Shown piece after piece: positions 1 through 6,270 of a DNA stretch of 11,040 nucleotides (position 1 is the stretch's first letter; each line of letters starts with the position of its first letter). The position numbers and the translations under genes are program-made. The stretch comes from Deltaproteobacteria bacterium (lineage in GTDB: Bacteria > Desulfobacterota_B > Binatia > UBA9968): assembly GCA_005879255.1 (NCBI GenBank), contig VBKY01000233.1, positions 1 to 11,040 on the forward strand. Reading direction: 5' to 3'. Under the pieces are notes generated by a model, which searched no databases, was not told the DNA's origin, and saw only the letters and a list, made by a program, of their open reading frames with translations.

Positions 1-264
1 GCGAAACTCCATATCATGGCCGGCGATTTGTCGCGCCGCGATCTCACCGTTGCGCCAGTTGACTTTGGGATCGTAGATATAAGGATGACGGTGCGCCGCC
101 CGGCCCTGCGGGTCACCGGGATCGAGCTGATGAATCCATTTGGTGTTATGGTTTCTGCCCTCGCCGGCTTTTTGCGGTGTGAACCGCGCGTAGGGCTCGG
201 GCAAATTATAGACTTCATCCATGAAGTAACCTTCACGTAAATGAGAATCCAGATCGATAATCAT
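1..264 (-). CDS. Amidohydrolase-2 family protein, N-terminal 88 codons (cut by left window edge)
   Basis: The minus-strand frame is open from an ATG at 262-264 to base 1, with no stop, so only the N-terminus is present. A strong Shine-Dalgarno GGAGGTG (complement of 270-275) sits just upstream and fixes the start. The protein opens with MIIDLDSHLREGYF, giving Asp6-Ser7-His8. This is the early D-x-H metal-binding motif typical of amidohydrolase-2 (ACMSD-like, TIM-barrel) enzymes, which hydrolyse or decarboxylate small cyclic or amide substrates in the cytoplasm. The rest of what is visible (acidic, Trp/His-rich, no signal peptide) fits such a protein but holds no further diagnostic motif, because the later catalytic His and Asp lie outside the window. 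It starts 44 bases after the stop of the substrate-binding protein gene on the same strand, so the two are probably co-transcribed and the enzyme may act on the imported solute. Substrate unknown. Confidence 0.72.
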   Translation of the reverse strand, partial: MIIDLDSHLREGYFMDEVYNLPEPYARFTPQKAGEGRNHNTKWIHQLDPGDPQGRAAHRHPYIYDPKVNWRNGEIAARQIAGHDMEFR

Positions 265-269
265 AAATC

Positions 270-276
270 ACCTCCA
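270..276 (-). promoter_or_regulatory. Strong Shine-Dalgarno of the amidohydrolase gene
   Basis: On the minus strand the sequence reads TTGGAGGTGATTT before the ATG at 264. GGAGG lies about seven bases from the start codon. It is one of the best ribosome-binding sites in the window and shows that translation of the amidohydrolase starts independently, although the preceding gene ends only 44 bases upstream. Confidence 0.7.
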
Positions 277-308
277 AGGTACAAGTTTTGGCCGTCAGTA
301 ATTTTTTT

Positions 309-1259
309 TTATCTGCCGAGCGCCTTGATGAATGAGCGGTCCACCATGTCTTCCACGGTTACTTTCTTTTTGATCCTGCCGGTCTGAAATTCTTCTTCGA
401 TCACGGCAGGAATCACTTTTTCAGCGATTTGGCCGTTGAGCGGAAACGAATCGCGATATTCGTCATAACCCGCCGGTGCATACGCCGGGTCCAACTTGAC
501 GTATTTTCCCATGATTTTCACGGCATCGGACTTGTTGTCGAGCGTATATCTTACGCCTTTTTGGTAAGCACGAATAAATTTCGTTACCTGATCTCTTTCC
601 TTGCCGAGGTACGACTCTCGAGCGGCGAACGTCTCATAAGGCCACTCAGGAAAAATTTCTTTGAGGTCGAGGAGCTTGTTATAGCCTTGGGTTTTCGCGA
701 TCTCTGTCACCGGGAACCACACGACGGAAGCATCGACGGCCTTCGCCGACAGCGCGGCGAAGCGTGCCGGCGTGCTGCCGATCTGGAGAATCGTGACATC
801 TTTCGGGTCGACGCCAAAATGGCGCAGCGTCGCGCGAGTTAAAAAATCCGTCAGCGAGCCGAAGCGGCTGATCGCGAAGCGCTTGCCTTTGGCCTGTTTC
901 ATCGACTTGAAATCCGGCTGCGAATACAGTTGGAACGGCATGATATTGCAGACGCCCCAAAAATTTTTCACATCGACTCCGGCGGCGCGCCCGCCGATGG
1001 TTTCGACGAAAGCGCTCCCCATGATCTGGATGTCGCCGCCGATCAGCGCCTGCAGATTGGTGGCGCCGGCATTGAACAGGACCAACAATACGTCGAGCCC
1101 CTCATCCTTGAAAAAACCCTTGGCTTCCGTGGCATAAATAGGGAGAAAGGCGACGTTCACGGACGACAGGCCAACAATAATTTTCGCCGGGCTTTGCCGC
1201 GGCAGAGCGCCGACCAGACCCAGCGTCAAGAGAACCAGGAATCCAATGCGTTTTATCAT
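309..1259 (-). CDS. ABC transporter substrate-binding protein, NMT1/THI5/SsuA-TauA-like
   Basis: Predicted periplasmic binding protein of 316 residues. The chosen start is the ATG at 1257-1259, preceded by GAGAGG on the coding strand. A longer reading from a TTG at 1301 begins inside a palindromic repeat and is rejected. Residues 1-25 form a classical signal peptide: a Lys/Arg start, a hydrophobic core at about 6-20, and a likely cut after SPA. The mature part begins KIIVGLSSVNVAFLPIY and continues with YATEAKGFFKDEGLDV, the hallmark opening of NMT1/THI5-like and nitrate/sulfonate/taurine-type binding proteins; the stretch AISRFGSLTDF fits the second lobe. Such proteins deliver small organic solutes (sulfonates, pyrimidine precursors, aromatic acids) to an inner-membrane permease. 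No permease or ATPase lies beside it. Its neighbours on the same strand are an M19 dipeptidase upstream (77-base gap) and an amidohydrolase downstream. The ligand cannot be told from sequence alone. Confidence 0.88.
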   Translation of the reverse strand: MIKRIGFLVLLTLGLVGALPRQSPAKIIVGLSSVNVAFLPIYATEAKGFFKDEGLDVLLVLFNAGATNLQALIGGDIQIMGSAFVETIGGRAAGVDVKNFWGVCNIMPFQLYSQPDFKSMKQAKGKRFAISRFGSLTDFLTRATLRHFGVDPKDVTILQIGSTPARFAALSAKAVDASVVWFPVTEIAKTQGYNKLLDLKEIFPEWPYETFAARESYLGKERDQVTKFIRAYQKGVRYTLDNKSDAVKIMGKYVKLDPAYAPAGYDEYRDSFPLNGQIAEKVIPAVIEEEFQTGRIKKKVTVEDMVDRSFIKALGR

Positions 1260-1284
1260 TGTGCCCTCTCGCCTTGGTTCAGTC

Positions 1285-1312
1285 GTAGTGGCGGGTTTCA
1301 AACCCGCCCTGC
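1285..1312. repeat. Palindromic interspersed repeat, copy 1 (GCGGGTTTCAAACCCGC core)
   Basis: Bases 1290-1308 read GGCGGGTTTCAAACCCGCC, a perfect inverted repeat with nine-base arms around a single central C. The 28-base block 1285-1312 matches 4740-4767 at 25 of 28 positions. It lies in the gap between the dipeptidase and binding-protein genes, and a spurious upstream reading of the latter starts inside it. From memory, this family gives the recurrent spurious peptide 'AGFKPA' in many environmental genomes. It may be a REP/MITE-like element forming an mRNA hairpin between genes. Confidence 0.75.
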
Positions 1313-1336
1313 CAAACGAAATTCAAACACAGTTCA

Positions 1337-2368
1337 CTAGATCACCGACTGTTCGGGAAGAATCGTTTTCAACACTCTGAGATAGTTCCCGCCGAGAATC
1401 AGTGCGATTTCTTCATCCTTGTAACCGTGGTGCTGCAAGCCATTTATCAGATTGGGCAAATCTTCGATCTCTTCGAAGCCTTTGACCAGCTCAGGCTTGT
1501 GCAGCGGGTGATGGCGGTCCTTGAGCGTGCGCGGTCCATCGTACTTAACGAAGTCCATGCCGAGCGCGACGTGCTCGATGCCCGCTAGGTTGATCATGTA
1601 GTCCATATGCTTGAGCAGATCTTCGATGGTGGCCTCTTTCTTGGCGACACGCTCGGGTAACGCGAGAATACCGACGAGTCCACCCTGGTCGGCGATGGCT
1701 TTAATCTGATCGTCGGCGAGATTGCGCACGTTGTCGAGCATGCCGCAAGCATTGGCGTGGCTGACTAGCAGCGGCGCAGTGGCGGCATCCAACGCTTGGA
1801 AAAATCCTTCGCGATTCATATGCGAAAGATCAACGACCATGCCTAATCGATTCGCCTCTTTGATAACCTCGACGCCAAAATTCGTCAGGCCCCCACCGGT
1901 GCGATTCTCCCACACACCGTCGCCGAGCTCATTACGAAAATTCCAAACCGGTTGCAAAGATCGCAAACCCAGGCGGTAGAAGTTTCTTAGATTATGGATA
2001 CTGCCGCGTAGCGGCATGCAGCCTTCGAAATGGAGCACAAATTTGACTGCCCCCGGCTCCGCCCTGTCCGGCAGGTCGCCGCGGGTCTTGACCATCTGGA
2101 TCATCCCTTCCGAGCGTGGCGCCTCTTCGAGAAACTGATCGATTTGATCCAGCGCGGTTTCCAGGTAGCGTCCGGTGTTTTGCGAATGAGAATAGGAGTC
2201 GCCGCTGATCGCGTAGACGGTCAGGTTGATGCCATCGCGAATCAAGCGCGGCGCGATAGCATCACGAATAGGCGACTTTTCACCGACAGAGGTGCGATAG
2301 ATCTGCTCGTACACATCCCGATGCCCCTCGACGACGATGTTTTTCAGCAACAGTTCCTTTGCATCCAT
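1337..2368 (-). CDS. Membrane dipeptidase-like zinc hydrolase (peptidase family M19)
   Basis: Complete 343-residue M19 (renal dipeptidase family) TIM-barrel metallohydrolase with no signal peptide, so probably cytoplasmic. The family removes the C-terminal residue of dipeptides and acts on some D-amino-acid-containing or beta-lactam-like substrates. The binuclear metal ligands are visible in order: His16 and Asp18 (EGHRD), Glu115 (HFEG), His183 (DLSHM), His204 (SHAN) and Asp272 (GMDF). The C-terminal GGNYLRV motif (about 326-332) is also typical. The residue aligned with the substrate-binding His of human dipeptidase appears to be Trp142 (VWNFRNELGDG), a change I recall in other bacterial members. 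The ATG start at 2366-2368 has only a weak AAGG-type site upstream. It is the first gene of a minus-strand set with a binding protein and an amidohydrolase, and is divergent from the peptide-type binding protein at 2464. Confidence 0.9.
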   Translation of the reverse strand: MDAKELLLKNIVVEGHRDVYEQIYRTSVGEKSPIRDAIAPRLIRDGINLTVYAISGDSYSHSQNTGRYLETALDQIDQFLEEAPRSEGMIQMVKTRGDLPDRAEPGAVKFVLHFEGCMPLRGSIHNLRNFYRLGLRSLQPVWNFRNELGDGVWENRTGGGLTNFGVEVIKEANRLGMVVDLSHMNREGFFQALDAATAPLLVSHANACGMLDNVRNLADDQIKAIADQGGLVGILALPERVAKKEATIEDLLKHMDYMINLAGIEHVALGMDFVKYDGPRTLKDRHHPLHKPELVKGFEEIEDLPNLINGLQHHGYKDEEIALILGGNYLRVLKTILPEQSVI

Positions 2369-2463
2369 TAGTCTGCCGGACCCTTTCTTGAAGGTGAAAT
2401 GGTATTGCGGTACTAATACCCACTAAATCCGTTTCAAGCAAGACAGATTTTCTTGGTTCCCCG
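2369..2463. promoter_or_regulatory. Divergent intergenic region with a possible operator dyad
   Basis: These 95 bases separate two divergently transcribed genes, so promoters for both directions must lie here or upstream inside the genes. An inverted repeat GGTATT (2401-2406) and AATACC (2415-2420), with an eight-base spacer, could be an operator. A weak plus-strand promoter reading is TTGAAG (2388-2393), a 17-base spacer, then TACTAA (2411-2416). Matches to the sigma-70 consensus are poor, so this is a suggestion only. Confidence 0.3.
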
Positions 2464-4047
2464 GTGAATTTCCGCCACTATCTGTGCGTCCTGCCAATCG
2501 CGTTGGCGTCATTATTTGGCGCATGCAAGTCCGCGCCCCAAAGCGGCGGCGAGAGTCACTTTCGCGTCAATCTCGGCACCGAGCCACCTAGCCTGGACTG
2601 GTCGCTGGCGACCGATCATGTCTCATTCAACGTGATTGCTAATATGATGGTAGGACTGACCGAATTCGACAAGGATCTAAAACCCGCGCCGGTAATTGCC
2701 AAATCTTGGGATTTTCTCGAAGGTGGAAAGAAGATCATCTTCCATCTGCGCGATGACGTGCAATGGATCGACGGCAAAAAGGTGCGCGCCCAGGACTTCG
2801 AATACTCGTGGAAGCGCCTACTCAATCCCAAAACCGCATCGCAATACGCGTACATTCTATTCGACCTCGTTAACGCGCAAGAGTACGCCGAAGGAAAAAT
2901 CAAAGACTCTTCAGCCGTCGGCGTTCAGGCGCAAGACGATTCAACGCTGGTGGTGAGCTTGCGCCACCCGGCATCCTATTTTCTCGCCATCACGACTTTT
3001 GAAGTCACCTACCCGCAGCGTCAGGACGTGATCGAAAAATTCGACACGCGCTGGACCGAACCCGGAAACATCGTGACCAACGGCCCTTTTCGCTTGGCAT
3101 CTTGGAAACACGAGAACGAAATCGAGCTCCGCGCAAATGCCAATTATTTCCGTGGCAAGCCATCGATCGAAAAAATCACGATGTATATGATCAATGAAAA
3201 AACCACGGCAGTGACGCTGTTTGAACAGGGCAACCTGGACTTCATGGACGATCACAGCATCCCGCCGCTGGACAAGCCGCGCTTAGCAAAAATGCCCGGG
3301 TATAAACTCGTGCCCCAACTGCGTGGCGAGTATTATAGCTTCGCCGTCGATCGCAAACCGTTCGACAATCCGAAACTGAGAAAAGCGTTCGCTCTGGCGA
3401 TCGACCGAGAGGTTTTTCCAAAAATACTGCAGGGCGGCGAAACGCCGGCAACGTCGTGGATTCCTCCCGGCATGCTGGCGCACAATCCCGAGATCGGGCT
3501 CAAATTCAATCCTGCCGAAGCGCGTCGCCTATTGAGCGAAGCTGGCTATCCGGACGGCAAGGGTCTGCCGAGCATCGTTCTCGGCTACAACACCGACGAA
3601 GAGAAAAAGCTCGTCGCCGAAGCGATCCAAAGCATGTGGCAAAAACACTTGGGCGTTGTCGTTCGACTTGAAAACCAGGAGTGGAAGGTTTTTTTAAAGA
3701 AACTTCAAAACGATCCCTTCCCCGTTTTCCGCGCCGGCTGGGGCGCCGATTATCCCGACCCGGATAACTTCATGAAGCTTTTCACTTCCAATAGCGGTAA
3801 CAATCACGGCCGCTGGAAAAATCCCCGCTACGATCAACTGCTCGAACTCGCCGCGCGCGAGCTCGATGCGAAGAAACGCAGCCGAATTTATGACGACGCG
3901 CAAAAGCTGCTCACCGAAACCGACGTCGCCATCGTGCCTTTATATTGGAAAGCCGAAAGCACCTTGCTCAGTCCTAAATTTGCCGGATTGGAATACAACT
4001 CAATGGCGCGCATGGACCTTCGCAACGTAAAGCCCGTTGCAAAGTAA
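2464..4047 (+). CDS. Peptide/nickel-type ABC transporter solute-binding lipoprotein (SBP family 5, OppA/DppA-like)
   Basis: Full-length 527-residue family-5 extracellular binding protein. It starts at a GTG (2464-2466) with no clear Shine-Dalgarno; no better in-frame start is seen upstream. Residues 1-20 form a short hydrophobic signal followed by Cys21 (LFGAC), consistent with a lipoprotein anchored in the periplasm. Family landmarks follow: GTEPPSLDW near the mature N-terminus, NGPFRLASW and the 'ANANYFRGKP' stretch in the middle lobe, FDNPKLRKAFALAIDR, and near the C-terminus GWGADYPDPDNFMKLF with NSGNNHGRWKNPRYDQLL, which closely resembles OppA. It would bind oligopeptides or another bulky solute and hand it to OppB/OppC-type permeases. 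Those permeases are encoded about 4 kb downstream (7940-9715) on the same strand, separated from it by a biotin carboxylase cassette. Ligand unknown. Confidence 0.9.
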   Translation: MNFRHYLCVLPIALASLFGACKSAPQSGGESHFRVNLGTEPPSLDWSLATDHVSFNVIANMMVGLTEFDKDLKPAPVIAKSWDFLEGGKKIIFHLRDDVQWIDGKKVRAQDFEYSWKRLLNPKTASQYAYILFDLVNAQEYAEGKIKDSSAVGVQAQDDSTLVVSLRHPASYFLAITTFEVTYPQRQDVIEKFDTRWTEPGNIVTNGPFRLASWKHENEIELRANANYFRGKPSIEKITMYMINEKTTAVTLFEQGNLDFMDDHSIPPLDKPRLAKMPGYKLVPQLRGEYYSFAVDRKPFDNPKLRKAFALAIDREVFPKILQGGETPATSWIPPGMLAHNPEIGLKFNPAEARRLLSEAGYPDGKGLPSIVLGYNTDEEKKLVAEAIQSMWQKHLGVVVRLENQEWKVFLKKLQNDPFPVFRAGWGADYPDPDNFMKLFTSNSGNNHGRWKNPRYDQLLELAARELDAKKRSRIYDDAQKLLTETDVAIVPLYWKAESTLLSPKFAGLEYNSMARMDLRNVKPVAK

Positions 4048-4053
4048 CGGATT

Positions 4054-4123
4054 GGCAACTCTCCGGTTTCTTCGAAAAGTTGCCCGTCTGTTTCCACTCC
4101 GATTTGCCAACGGCAACGAAATC
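4054..4123. other. Two dyads in the binding-protein to accB spacer
   Basis: GGCAACT at 4054-4060 pairs perfectly with AGTTGCC at 4078-4084, and the loop itself holds TTTC/GAAA arms (4067-4077). A second dyad, TTGCC-AAC-GGCAA (4104-4116), is flanked by GAT...ATC (4101-4123). Neither is followed by a T-run, so they do not make convincing intrinsic terminators. They may be RNA hairpins or protein-binding sites ahead of accB. Confidence 0.35.
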
Positions 4124-4130
4124 ACATAAG
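4104..4130 (+). promoter_or_regulatory. Weak candidate promoter for accB
   Basis: TTGCCA (4104-4109) and CATAAG (4125-4130) resemble -35 and -10 boxes, but the 15-base spacer is short. The first box overlaps a hairpin-forming dyad. The site sits about 35 bases before the accB start codon, so a separate start of transcription for the carboxylase genes is possible but weakly supported. Confidence 0.2.
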
Positions 4131-4164
4131 AAAAATGGAACAACCAACTAGAGGAAGGCGCGTC

Positions 4165-4650
4165 ATGGAACTCACTGAAGATGATGTCTTGCATATTCTA
4201 AAACTGATCGATGAGTCGAAATTCGATTACTTTCAACTCGAAGTCGGCGAGCTAAAAATCACGGTAAGCAAAGGCGAGCCGATTCCTGTGACTTCAACAA
4301 CGCAAAACATCAGCCTCGCGCCGGCTTCCGCCGCGTCCTCAGCAAAACCAGCGTCCTCGCCGGCTGCCGCCCCAGCGGCCCAGGCAGCCAAGCCCGTGGC
4401 GATTCCCGAAGGTATGCGGCCGATCACCGCGCCATTGCTAGGAACGTTCTACGTGGCTCCCGAGCCCGGTGCCCCGCCGTTTGTTAAAGTCGGCCAACAG
4501 ATTACGGAAGATACCACCGTCGGCTTGATCGAAGTCATGAAAGTCTTCAGTAGCGTGCGCGCCACGGTCGCCGGCACTATCGTGGAAGTCGTCGCGCAAA
4601 ACGGCCAGTTTGTCGAGTTCGGCCAGACGCTTTTCATCGTCAAACCGTAA
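4165..4650 (+). CDS. accB: Biotin carboxyl carrier protein (BCCP)
   Basis: 161-residue biotin carrier of the acetyl-CoA carboxylase type. The start is the ATG at 4165, chosen for the AGGAAGG site at 4152-4158; an ATG ten codons upstream lacks one. Residues 1-36 match the AccB N-terminal region (helical LTEDDVLHILKLIDE, then LEVGELKITVSK). Residues 42-80 are an Ala/Pro/Ser-rich flexible linker. From about 84 onward lies the biotinyl/lipoyl domain (RPITAPLLGTFYVAPEPGAPPFVKVG, shown here as RPITAPLLGTF...). Lys126 in EVMKVF is the expected biotinylated lysine; this is the V-M-K-V form rather than A-M-K-M. It should carry carboxybiotin from the biotin carboxylase (accC) to the carboxyltransferase encoded at 6271. 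It lies 117 bases after the binding-protein gene and 182 bases before accC, a wide gap that contains a palindromic repeat. Confidence 0.93.
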   Translation: MELTEDDVLHILKLIDESKFDYFQLEVGELKITVSKGEPIPVTSTTQNISLAPASAASSAKPASSPAAAPAAQAAKPVAIPEGMRPITAPLLGTFYVAPEPGAPPFVKVGQQITEDTTVGLIEVMKVFSSVRATVAGTIVEVVAQNGQFVEFGQTLFIVKP

Positions 4651-4739
4651 ACCTCGCCGCAACCGTCTAACGTCCCTGTTTCGTGTGACCTTAAGAATTC
4701 AAAGCACCCTCGCAGTCATTCCGCGAACACTGAAATTTG

Positions 4740-4767
4740 GTAGGGGCGGGTTTCAAACCCGCTCTAC
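4740..4767. repeat. Palindromic interspersed repeat, copy 2
   Basis: GCGGGTTTCAAACCCGC at 4746-4762 is a perfect 17-base palindrome, and the block 4740-4767 matches 1285-1312 at 25 of 28 bases in the same orientation. It sits in the 182-base accB-accC spacer. Reading accC upstream through it gives the peptide VGAGFKPALL, the usual product of translating this repeat family by mistake. An mRNA hairpin here could alter the balance between accB and accC, which is inference. Confidence 0.75.
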
Positions 4768-4832
4768 TTGAGGATTCCGAAATCCACAATGTCCATAACA
4801 ACCGAGATGTTGGCCTTTTTTCCGGAGAATTC

Positions 4833-6200
4833 ATGAGCGTCACGCGAGTATTGGTCGCCAACCGAGGTGAGATCGCCGTTCGCATTATTAGGGCGTGCCA
4901 GCGTTTGGGCATTGAGACTGTCGCCGCGGTTTCTGATGCGGATCGCGAAAGCATGGCGGCGAAGATCGCCAATCGCGTCGTTTGCATCGGCCCCGCGCGT
5001 TCCAGTGACAGCTACTTGAAGGTCGAGAACTTGATCGCCGCCGCTCAAGGTACTGGCTCTGACGCCCTTCATCCCGGCTACGGATTTCTCTCGGAACGGC
5101 CGGCGCTCGCGCAAGCGTGCGTCGACAACAAAATCACTTTTATCGGCCCCAGCGCAGAGAACATCACGATGATGGGCGACAAGCTCGAAGCTCGAAAGAT
5201 CGCCCGCGCCGCGGGCGTGCCGCTGGTTCCCGGTTCGGATCAGGCGCGGAACCCTCACGAAGCAGCGCAGCTGGCGCAACAAATTGGCTACCCGCTGCTG
5301 CTCAAAGCGTCGGCCGGCGGCGGTGGCCGGGGTATCAAGCTCGTTTCGAATGCCCATGAAATGGAGAACACGTTTCGCACGGCGGCGGCCGAGGCGCGCG
5401 CCGCGTTCGGCAACGACACGCTTTACATGGAACGATATGTCGGGAATGCCCGCCACATCGAGGTACAGATCCTCGGCGACCAACATGGCAACGTGATCCA
5501 TCTCGGCGAGCGCGACTGCTCGCTGCAACGGCGCCACCAAAAGATCGTCGAAGAAGCGCCCGCCTACGCGGTGTCTCCACAAGTCCGCGCCGAGATTTGT
5601 CATGCCGCCGCAACGCTGGCGCGCAGCATCGGCTACCGCAGCGCCGGCACGATCGAGTTTATTTATGACAACGATACGGCGGATTTTTATTTTCTCGAGA
5701 TGAACACGCGCATTCAGGTCGAACATCCGGTGACCGAGATGATCACCGGCGTGGATCTGGTCGCTCAACAGCTCCTGATCGCGCGCGGCGAGCCGTTGCC
5801 GTTTAAGCAATCGGATATCAAATTTACCGGGCACGCTATCGAATGCCGCATCACCGCGGAGTCACCGCAACATGGTTTTCGCCCTTGCCCTGGACTGATC
5901 TCGACATGGCAAGCGCCGCAAGGTCCAGGAATCAGGCTCGATACCCACTGCTATTCCGGTTATTTCGTGCCGCCTTATTACGATTCCTTGCTGGCCAAAT
6001 TGATCGTTCACGCAAGCACGAGAGATCAGGCCGCCAATGAAACCAAGCGCGCCTTGCATGAATTTCATGTCAGCGGCATCGACACGCTCATCCCGTTTTT
6101 AGAAGCTGTGGTTGGCGATAGCGATTACCGTCTCGGCAGGGTCAACACGCGTTGGCTCGAAAAGAAGCTGGAAGAGTACTCCGCCGCACCAACGCCTTGA
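4833..6200 (+). CDS. accC: Biotin carboxylase subunit
   Basis: 455-residue ATP-grasp biotin carboxylase, close to the usual AccC length of about 450. The start is the ATG at 4833, five bases after GGAG (4824-4827). A longer frame from a GTG at 4737 runs through a repeat and is rejected. It uses ATP and bicarbonate to carboxylate biotin on the carrier protein. The N-terminus VLVANRGEIAVRIIRACQRLG is the biotin carboxylase N-domain signature. HPGYGFLSE (80-88) follows, then Lys116 (GDKLEAR), Lys159 with the glycine-rich loop KASAGGGGRGIK (158-169), Glu276 (GTIEF) and the catalytic block EMNTRIQVEHPVTE (289-302) with Glu289 and Arg293. GHAIECRITAE (333-343) opens the C-domain. All expected catalytic residues are present. 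It could equally serve as the BC subunit of a two- or three-part pyruvate carboxylase-type enzyme, since the next gene is a matching carboxyltransferase and no accA/accD is present. Confidence 0.94.
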   Translation: MSVTRVLVANRGEIAVRIIRACQRLGIETVAAVSDADRESMAAKIANRVVCIGPARSSDSYLKVENLIAAAQGTGSDALHPGYGFLSERPALAQACVDNKITFIGPSAENITMMGDKLEARKIARAAGVPLVPGSDQARNPHEAAQLAQQIGYPLLLKASAGGGGRGIKLVSNAHEMENTFRTAAAEARAAFGNDTLYMERYVGNARHIEVQILGDQHGNVIHLGERDCSLQRRHQKIVEEAPAYAVSPQVRAEICHAAATLARSIGYRSAGTIEFIYDNDTADFYFLEMNTRIQVEHPVTEMITGVDLVAQQLLIARGEPLPFKQSDIKFTGHAIECRITAESPQHGFRPCPGLISTWQAPQGPGIRLDTHCYSGYFVPPYYDSLLAKLIVHASTRDQAANETKRALHEFHVSGIDTLIPFLEAVVGDSDYRLGRVNTRWLEKKLEEYSAAPTP

Positions 6201-6222
6201 TGTTGCATTTGGCCAGGAATAC

Positions 6223-6254
6223 TTTGCAACCTCTGCGTTCTCTGCGGTTAAATA
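6223..6254. repeat. Candidate dispersed repeat before the carboxyltransferase gene
   Basis: The stretch from 6223 contains CAACCTCTGCG followed by TTCTCTGCGG and TTAAAT, with an internal CTCTGCG-N-TCTCTGCG near-tandem. From memory, very similar 'CCTCTGCGTTCTCTGCGGT' sequences recur in intergenic regions of many environmental bacterial genomes. Only one copy is present in this window, so repeat status is not shown by the sequence itself. Confidence 0.4.
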
Positions 6255-6270
6255 TTCCGAAAGGTCGATC

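Noticed and set aside
302..310. T9 run as an intrinsic terminator
   Set aside because: On the minus strand this is an A-run overlapping the stop codon of the binding-protein gene, and there is no plus-strand gene with a GC stem before it.
429..842. Plus-strand open frame opposite the NMT1-like binding protein
   Set aside because: Antisense to a clear binding-protein gene, with no family features; same reasoning for the 930-1340 frame.
1260..1301. TTG start giving the NMT1-like protein 14 extra residues
   Set aside because: The codon lies inside a palindromic repeat, and the extension would precede a good signal peptide that already has its own ATG and Shine-Dalgarno.
4737..4832. GTG start extending the biotin carboxylase by 32 residues
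   Set aside because: The extension translates the dispersed repeat (GAGFKPA), and the ATG at 4833 has a Shine-Dalgarno and begins at the family N-terminus.
4764..5834. Long minus-strand open frame of about 356 codons opposite accC
   Set aside because: It lies wholly antisense to a well-conserved biotin carboxylase, has no recognisable domain, and runs through the palindromic repeat. It is a codon-bias shadow.
6112..6270. Start codon extending the carboxyltransferase by 53 residues
   Set aside because: It would overlap accC by 89 bases and cross repeat-like DNA; the ATG at 6271 has an AAGG site and gives the normal family start.
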